Source of the DNA: JBCDCY01 sp039180875
GTDB lineage: Bacteria > Pseudomonadota > Alphaproteobacteria > Rhodobacterales > Rhodobacteraceae
Length of the DNA stretch: 64,000 nucleotides
Reading direction: 5' to 3'
Assembly (NCBI GenBank): GCA_039180875.1
Contig: JBCDCY010000014.1
Coordinates: 1-64,000, forward strand
In this document: one piece after another, positions 59,256-64,000 of the stretch
Position numbering within the stretch: the first letter of the stretch is position 1
Layout: each line of letters opens with the position of its first letter
Program-made: the position numbers and the translations under genes
The notes under the pieces: model-generated
Database searches by the model: none
The model's input: the letters and a program-made list of their open reading frames with translations, nothing else
Told to the model about the DNA's origin: nothing

Positions 59256-60665
59256 ATGTCCGACAGCGCCGTCGCGCACGACGCCCAACTCGACGCCGTG
59301 CTCGCCCATCTCGACGCCGATATCGACGCCGCGACCGGGCGCTTGTTCGAGCTTCTGCGGATGCCGTCGATCTCCACCGACAGCGCCTATGCCGGGGCCT
59401 GCAAAGACGCCGCCGACTGGCTGGCCCGCGACCTGTCGGACCTCGGCTTTGAGGCAAGCGTGCGACCCACCACCGGCCATCCGATGGTCGTCGCGCACGA
59501 CCCGAACGGCACCGCCGGGCCGCATTGCCTGTTCTACGGCCATTACGACGTGCAACCGGTCGATCCGCTGGAGCTTTGGGACCGCGACCCCTTCGATCCG
59601 GAGGTGCAGGACGGGCCGGCCGGCAAGGTGATCCGCGCCCGTGGGGCGGCCGACGACAAGGGCCAGCTGATGACCTTCGTGGAGGCCTGCCGGGCCTGGA
59701 AGGCGGTCACGGGCACCCTGCCCCTCCGCCTCTCGTTCCTGTTCGAGGGGGAGGAGGAGTCGGGCTCCCCCTCCCTCGTGCCGTTCCTCGAGGAGAATGC
59801 GGGCGAGCTTCGCGTCGATCTGGCATTGGTCTGCGACACCGGGATGCTGGGGCGGGAGACGCCCGCCATCACCACCATGCTCCGCGGCCTGATGGGGGAG
59901 GAAGTGATCATCACCGGCCCCGACCGCGATCTGCACTCCGGCATGTACGGCGGGGCCGCCCAGAACCCGATCCGCGTCCTCGCCCAAATCCTTGCCGGCC
60001 TACACGACGGCAACGGGCGGGTGACGCTGCCGGGGTTCTACGACGGGGTGACGGACCTGCCGGCGGCGGTGAAGGCGCAATGGCAGGCGCTCAACGTCGA
60101 TCCGGCGGCGATCCTGGGGGCGGTTGGCCTCTCGGTTCCGGCGGGCGAGAAGGGCTATTCGATCATCGAGCAGGTCTGGTCACGCCCCACGCTGGAGTTC
60201 AACGGCATCGCCGGCGGCTATGCCGGCGAAGGCTTCAAGACCGTGCTGCCCTCCAAAGCCTCGACCAAGATCAGTTGCCGCCTGGTGGGCGACCAGGACC
60301 CCCACGCGATCCGCGCCGCCCTGCGGGCCCATGTGGAGGCCCATCTGCCGGCCGACTGCACCGTCGACTACATCAGCCACGGCTCGGGCAAGGCCACGGT
60401 GATGCCGATCGACGACCCGGCCTTCGAGGCGGCGCGCGGCGCGCTTTCGGACGAGTGGCCGATGCCGGCGGCCTATGTCGGCTCCGGCGGCTCGATTCCG
60501 ATCGTCGGCCATTTCCGCGAGATCCTCGGCATGGACAGCCTGCTGATCGGCTTTGGCCGGGATGACGACAACCTGCATTCGCCGAACGAGAAATACGATC
60601 TCGACAGCTTCCAGAAGGGCGCGCGGAGCTGGGCAAGGGTGATCGCGGCCCTCGCCCGGGCCTAG
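59256..60665 (+). CDS. M20-family dipeptidase
   Basis: A dizinc aminoacylase/dipeptidase-type enzyme of 469 residues. Zinc ligands are His in FYGHYDVQPVDP, the bridging Asp in RGAADDKGQL, the catalytic and ligand Glu pair in FEGEEESGSPS, Asp in CDTGML, and His in HSPNEKYDLDSF. The dimerisation lid (about 200-340, HSGMYGGAAQNPI) is present. It cleaves peptides or amides, probably in the cytoplasm. 43 bases after the exported hydrolase. Confidence 0.93.
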   Translation: MSDSAVAHDAQLDAVLAHLDADIDAATGRLFELLRMPSISTDSAYAGACKDAADWLARDLSDLGFEASVRPTTGHPMVVAHDPNGTAGPHCLFYGHYDVQPVDPLELWDRDPFDPEVQDGPAGKVIRARGAADDKGQLMTFVEACRAWKAVTGTLPLRLSFLFEGEEESGSPSLVPFLEENAGELRVDLALVCDTGMLGRETPAITTMLRGLMGEEVIITGPDRDLHSGMYGGAAQNPIRVLAQILAGLHDGNGRVTLPGFYDGVTDLPAAVKAQWQALNVDPAAILGAVGLSVPAGEKGYSIIEQVWSRPTLEFNGIAGGYAGEGFKTVLPSKASTKISCRLVGDQDPHAIRAALRAHVEAHLPADCTVDYISHGSGKATVMPIDDPAFEAARGALSDEWPMPAAYVGSGGSIPIVGHFREILGMDSLLIGFGRDDDNLHSPNEKYDLDSFQKGARSWARVIAALARA

Positions 60666-60733
60666 CTCCGGTGGCGCGGGCGAGGGCCTTGGGTGTACGC
60701 TCCGCCCGAGCGCGCCCGCTGAAAGGACATGCC

Positions 60734-62284
60734 ATGCGCCTGCCGAGCCTCCTCGCCCTTTGCCTGATCGCCACACCGGGAGCGGCGGCCGAGTTCCGGT
60801 GGTCCACCGGCTCCGACCCCCAGACCCTCGACCCCCATGCGGCGGCCACGGCGCCGGTCCTGGGCTTCCTCAACAACGTCTATGAGGGCTTGGTGCGGCG
60901 CGGCAGGGACATGCGCATCGGCCCCTCGCTGGCCGAGCGGTGGGAGCCGCTGGGCACCGACGGCTGGCGCTTCCACCTTCGCCGCGGGGTGACGTTCCAT
61001 GGCGGCGAGAGCTTTGACGCCGACGACGTCCTGTTCTCCTACGAACGCGCGTCGAGCGAGGCGTCCGACGTCAAGGCCTGGTTCGCGCCGGTGCGGGAGG
61101 TTCGGGTCGTCGACGATTTCACCATCGACTTCCTGACGCATGCCCCCAACCCGATCTTCCCGGACTCCATCGCCAACTTCCTGATCATGGACCGCGGCTG
61201 GGCCGAGGCGCAGAACGCCATCCTGCCGGCCCGAGACACCGAGGCGGGCGCCACCACGCTCACCAACGGCACCGGCCCCTTCCGGGTGGTGGAGCGCGAT
61301 CCGGGCGTGCGCACCGTGCTCGAGCCCTTCGAGGGTTGGTGGGACAGCGCAGAGCACAATGTGACCCGGGCGATCTACGAGCCCCGGGACAGCGCCGCCA
61401 CGATGATCGCCGCGCTGCTTTCCGGCGAGGTCGATCTGATCAACCCCGTGCCGCTCCAGGACGTGGAGCGCATTCGTTCGACCGACGGCATGGCGGTGAT
61501 CGAGGGGATCGAGGCCCGGGTCATCATGCTCGGCTTCGCCCACCAGGCCGAAACCCTCTCCCTCGACGGCACCACGCCCAACCCGTTTCGCGAGGAGGCG
61601 GTGCGCCGGGCCGTGGCCCAGGCGATCGAGGTGGAGGCGATCACCCGGGTGATCATGGAGGACGCGGCAGAGCCCGTGGCCCAACTCGTCAGCCCCGCCA
61701 TGCGCGGCTACAGCACGGCCCATACCGCGCGCCCAGGCTTCGACGTCGCGGCCGCCCGCGCAGGGCTGGCCGAGGCGGGGCATAGCGACGGCTTCCGCTT
61801 CACCCTCGCCTGCCCCAACGACCGCTACCTGAACGACGAGGCGGTCTGCCAGGCCGTGGTCTCCATGCTCGCCCAGATCGGGCTCGAAGCGCAGCTCAAC
61901 GCCATGCCGGTGCGGATCTACTGGGACACCCTCCGCGCCGGGGAGTTCGACATGTACCTCCTCGGCTGGTCGCCCGGCACCTTCGACGCCGAGCACCCCC
62001 TACGCTTCCTCGCCAGCACACCGAACGAGGAGGCGAAGCTCGGCAGCTGGAACTTCGGCGGCTACTCCAACGCCCGGATCGACGAGTTGCTGCCGGCGAT
62101 CCAGTCAGAGGTCGACGATACCGCCCGCCAGGCGATGCTGGATGAGAGCGCGGCGATCCTGCAGCAGGAGGTCGCCTATGTGCCGCTCTACGTCCAACCA
62201 TTGGTCTGGGGCGCGCGGGAGGGGGTGGAGGTCACCCAGCGCCCCGACGACTTCCTGATGCTGCGCTGGGTCCAGGTGAACTGA
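60734..62284 (+). CDS. Peptide/opine-type ABC substrate-binding protein (family 5)
   Basis: A 516-residue periplasmic receptor. A signal peptide (MRLPSLLALCLIATPGAAA) is followed by the family-5 start FRWSTGSDPQTLDPHAAAT and GWRFHLRRGVTFHGGESFDADDV-type blocks. It binds peptides, opines or similar. No permease or ATPase genes accompany it in the window, so it must work with a transporter encoded elsewhere or beyond the region. The ATG at 60734 has AAGGA upstream. 14 bases before the next hydrolase gene. Confidence 0.93.
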   Translation: MRLPSLLALCLIATPGAAAEFRWSTGSDPQTLDPHAAATAPVLGFLNNVYEGLVRRGRDMRIGPSLAERWEPLGTDGWRFHLRRGVTFHGGESFDADDVLFSYERASSEASDVKAWFAPVREVRVVDDFTIDFLTHAPNPIFPDSIANFLIMDRGWAEAQNAILPARDTEAGATTLTNGTGPFRVVERDPGVRTVLEPFEGWWDSAEHNVTRAIYEPRDSAATMIAALLSGEVDLINPVPLQDVERIRSTDGMAVIEGIEARVIMLGFAHQAETLSLDGTTPNPFREEAVRRAVAQAIEVEAITRVIMEDAAEPVAQLVSPAMRGYSTAHTARPGFDVAAARAGLAEAGHSDGFRFTLACPNDRYLNDEAVCQAVVSMLAQIGLEAQLNAMPVRIYWDTLRAGEFDMYLLGWSPGTFDAEHPLRFLASTPNEEAKLGSWNFGGYSNARIDELLPAIQSEVDDTARQAMLDESAAILQQEVAYVPLYVQPLVWGAREGVEVTQRPDDFLMLRWVQVN

Positions 62285-62298
62285 GGGCGCGGGCGAGG

Positions 62299-63501
62299 AT
62301 GGAGGAGGTCGATCCCGAACGCATGCTCGCCGATCTGGCGACGCTCCGCCGTTTCGGTGCGGAGGGCACGGGCGTCGCCCGCTCCGCCTTTTCCGACGCC
62401 GACATCGCCGCCCGGCGCTGGCTGGTGGCGGAGATAGAGCGCATCGGCCTGATCGCCAGCATCGACGCCGCCGGTAACGTCTTCGGCCTGCCGCCGGGGG
62501 ACGGCCCGTGCCTCCTCCTCGGCTCCCACAGCGACAGCCAGCCGCTGGGGGGCTGGCTCGACGGCGTCTACGGCGTGGCAGCGGCGCTCGAGGTGGCGCG
62601 GGTCGCCCTGGCGCGGCAGGGTCCGCGGGTCGCCGTCGTCTCCTTCCAGGATGAGGAGGGCCGGTTCGGCGCCCTCACCGGCAGCGCCGTCTGGACCGGC
62701 CTCCGCAGCCTGGCCGAGGTCGACAGCATGTGCGATGCCGACGGCGTTCCCTTCGCCGCCGCCCGCCAGCGCGCCGGAGAGATCGCCGCGCTGATCTCGC
62801 CCCAGCCGAGCGACTTCACCGCCTTTCTCGAACTGCATATCGAGCAGGGCCCGGTGCTGGATCGGGCCGGAGAAGCTGTGGGGGTCGTGACCTCCATCGT
62901 CGGATCGCGCCAAGTGACGCTGCATCTGGTGGGCGAGGCGAACCATGCCGGCACCACCCCGATGGACGCCCGCCGCGACGCCTTCCAGGCCGTCGTCGCC
63001 CTCGCCAGCCGATTGAACGCCGATCTCGCCGCCCTCGCCGGACCCACCACGGTCTGGACCATCGGCCAGGTGATGCTGGAGCCCAACGCCCCCTCCATCG
63101 TGCCGGGAAGGGCCCGCATCGCGGTGCAGTGGCGCGATCCGGAGCCCGAGCGGCTGCTGGCGCTCCGCGAAGCCGTGCTGAGGGCGGCGGAGGAGGTTGC
63201 GCGGGACCGCGGCATTACGCTCGAGGTGGGCGACAGCTCCCACCTGCCGCCAACAGCGCTCGACCCGGACTGGATCGCGCGGCTGGAAGCGGCGGCGGAG
63301 CAGGAATGCCCCGGGCGCTGGCGCCGTCTGCCCTCGGGCGCCCTACACGACGCCTCCAACGTCGCGACGTGCCTGCCGACGGCGATGCTGTTCGCCGCCT
63401 CGATCCGCGGCATCAGCCATTCGCCGGAGGAGGACACGGCGCCGGAGGACCTGGCCCTCGGCCTCCGCACCCTCGCCCGGGCGGTGCTGGGGCCGGACTG
63501 A
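62299..63501 (+). CDS. Zn-dependent amidohydrolase, N-carbamoyl-L-amino acid hydrolase/allantoate type
   Basis: A 400-residue M20-related enzyme of the hydantoinase/carbamoylase family. Metal ligands are His in LLGSHSDSQPLGG with Asp in the following GWLDGVYG, Glu pair in SFQDEEGRFG, His in FLELHIEQGPVLD, and His in the late ISHSPEEDT. The lid contains GEANHAGTTPMDARRDA. Candidates are N-carbamoyl amino acids, ureidoglycine-type or allantoate substrates. Together with the family-5 receptor and the dipeptidase it suggests uptake and degradation of amide-nitrogen compounds. Confidence 0.9.
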   Translation: MEEVDPERMLADLATLRRFGAEGTGVARSAFSDADIAARRWLVAEIERIGLIASIDAAGNVFGLPPGDGPCLLLGSHSDSQPLGGWLDGVYGVAAALEVARVALARQGPRVAVVSFQDEEGRFGALTGSAVWTGLRSLAEVDSMCDADGVPFAAARQRAGEIAALISPQPSDFTAFLELHIEQGPVLDRAGEAVGVVTSIVGSRQVTLHLVGEANHAGTTPMDARRDAFQAVVALASRLNADLAALAGPTTVWTIGQVMLEPNAPSIVPGRARIAVQWRDPEPERLLALREAVLRAAEEVARDRGITLEVGDSSHLPPTALDPDWIARLEAAAEQECPGRWRRLPSGALHDASNVATCLPTAMLFAASIRGISHSPEEDTAPEDLALGLRTLARAVLGPD

Positions 63502-63537
63502 AGCCGGAGGGGGCTGCGCCGGGCGAGAGGCGGTGCC

Positions 63538-63583
63538 GTGGATATTTGGATCAATGCGAAAGGCATGGGACTTTTTCGCATTG
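63538..63583 (+). repeat. Dispersed hairpin repeat family B, copy 2
   Basis: GTGGATATTT and TCAATGCGAA are shared with the copy at 15848-15888. The stem is CAATGCGAAA (63552-63561) with TTTCGCATTG (63574-63583), a perfect 10 bp with a 12-base loop. It lies in the 137-base gap between two convergent genes, like copy 1. Confidence 0.7.
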
Positions 63584-63638
63584 GCGAAAGTATCCCCGCC
63601 GGAGGCATCCGTCTCTTTTGGAGCAGCGCCGGCAACCG

Positions 63639-64000
63639 TCAGACAGCGATCCAGCGCGCCTCGGCGGCGCTGCGGTAGACCGCCTCCTCGATCTCGAGAT
63701 TGCGGAGATAGGCGCGGGCCTCGGTCTCCGGCGCCTCGCCGCCCCGCCAGGCCGTGACGATGTGGCGGGTGCAGTGAAAGACGCAGTCGCCGCCGAAGGC
63801 CCGGTCCGTCCAGTCGAAGGCGATCTCCGCCTCCTGCCGCGCGCCGAAGCGGCGATGCCAGATCCGACCCTCGCCGTCGAGGCGGAGCGTGCCGCCCGCC
63901 CCCTCGATCCACATCTCGCCGAGCGTGCGGCGCCGATCCTCAGCCGCATGATCGGCCAGGCGATTGCCGTCGAAGAGGCCCCGGGTGCCGTCGGCAAAGT
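63639..64000 (-). CDS. Gfo/Idh/MocA oxidoreductase, C-terminal part (runs off window)
   Basis: The last 120 or so residues of a dehydrogenase; the frame is open to the window edge, so the N-terminal NAD-binding domain lies outside. The visible part fits the C-terminal substrate domain of the family: EMWIEGAGGTLRLDGEGRI, and the end ETEARAYLRNLEIEEAVYRS followed by AAEARWIAV. These enzymes oxidise sugars or inositols. Convergent with the carbamoylase-type gene. Confidence 0.8.
   Translation of the reverse strand, partial: FADGTRGLFDGNRLADHAAEDRRRTLGEMWIEGAGGTLRLDGEGRIWHRRFGARQEAEIAFDWTDRAFGGDCVFHCTRHIVTAWRGGEAPETEARAYLRNLEIEEAVYRSAAEARWIAV

Overview
The window looks like chromosomal DNA of a GC-rich alphaproteobacterium, most likely of the Rhodobacterales/Rhodobacteraceae type. 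Three things point there: ctrA lies next to a SciP-type gene, ribosomal protein L21 carries a long C-terminal extension, and the cluster lpxD - acyl carrier protein - FabF-like synthase is present together with a PhaR/PhaA/PhaB polyhydroxyalkanoate locus and Hint/RTX-type secreted proteins. Family placement is inference from gene content only. I saw no tRNA, rRNA, insertion sequence, prophage or CRISPR array. The first 60 bases are almost pure C and are probably a contig edge or low-quality sequence.

Layout. 0-5.4 kb: lipid A acyl-chain genes (fabF-like, acp, lpxD), an L,D-transpeptidase and a divergent DUF882 zinc peptidase. 5.4-10.8 kb: proA-proB-obgE-acetyltransferase and rplU-rpmA. 10.8-18.1 kb: an FMN alpha-hydroxyacid dehydrogenase, a Hint-domain protein, lptM-like lipoprotein, argH, a TlpA-like thioredoxin, and an RTX protein with 12- and 24-residue aspartate runs. 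18.2-26.1 kb: tag, a GGDEF(degenerate)-EAL protein, the PHA locus (phaR, PhaC-like hydrolase, phaA, phaB), a 58-residue protein and a LysR regulator. 26.1-34.9 kb: one long, mostly translationally coupled operon (substrate-binding protein, two permeases, methyltransferase, two-TM protein, VOC protein, two ATPases, dhaL, dhaK). 34.9-48.5 kb: housekeeping genes (patatin-uvrA, ppk2, ssb, gyrA, trmFO, gluQ, hisI, an IscU-like scaffold). 48.5-56.2 kb: a small damage-regulated gene, recG, ligA, ctrA, sciP, mnmA. 56.2-64 kb: a divergent pair of unknown anchored proteins, then a peptide/carbamoyl-amide degradation group and the end of a Gfo/Idh/MocA dehydrogenase that runs out of the window.

How genes connect. 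The strongest undescribed candidate is a 37-residue single-pass membrane protein (48778-48891, minus strand). Its promoter is bracketed by two perfect alphaproteobacterial LexA boxes (GTTC-N7-GTTC), it has its own strong rho-independent terminator, and it sits directly after ligA-recG. This architecture resembles the SOS-induced small division inhibitors known from other bacteria (for example SidA of Caulobacter). A third perfect LexA box lies in front of tag, and a one-mismatch box in front of uvrA, so the window contains several likely SOS regulon members. Two TGC-N6-GCA palindromes link phaR, the PhaC-like gene and phaA into one probable PhaR regulon. Two separate families of dispersed intergenic hairpin repeats were also found. 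One shows compensatory stem changes.
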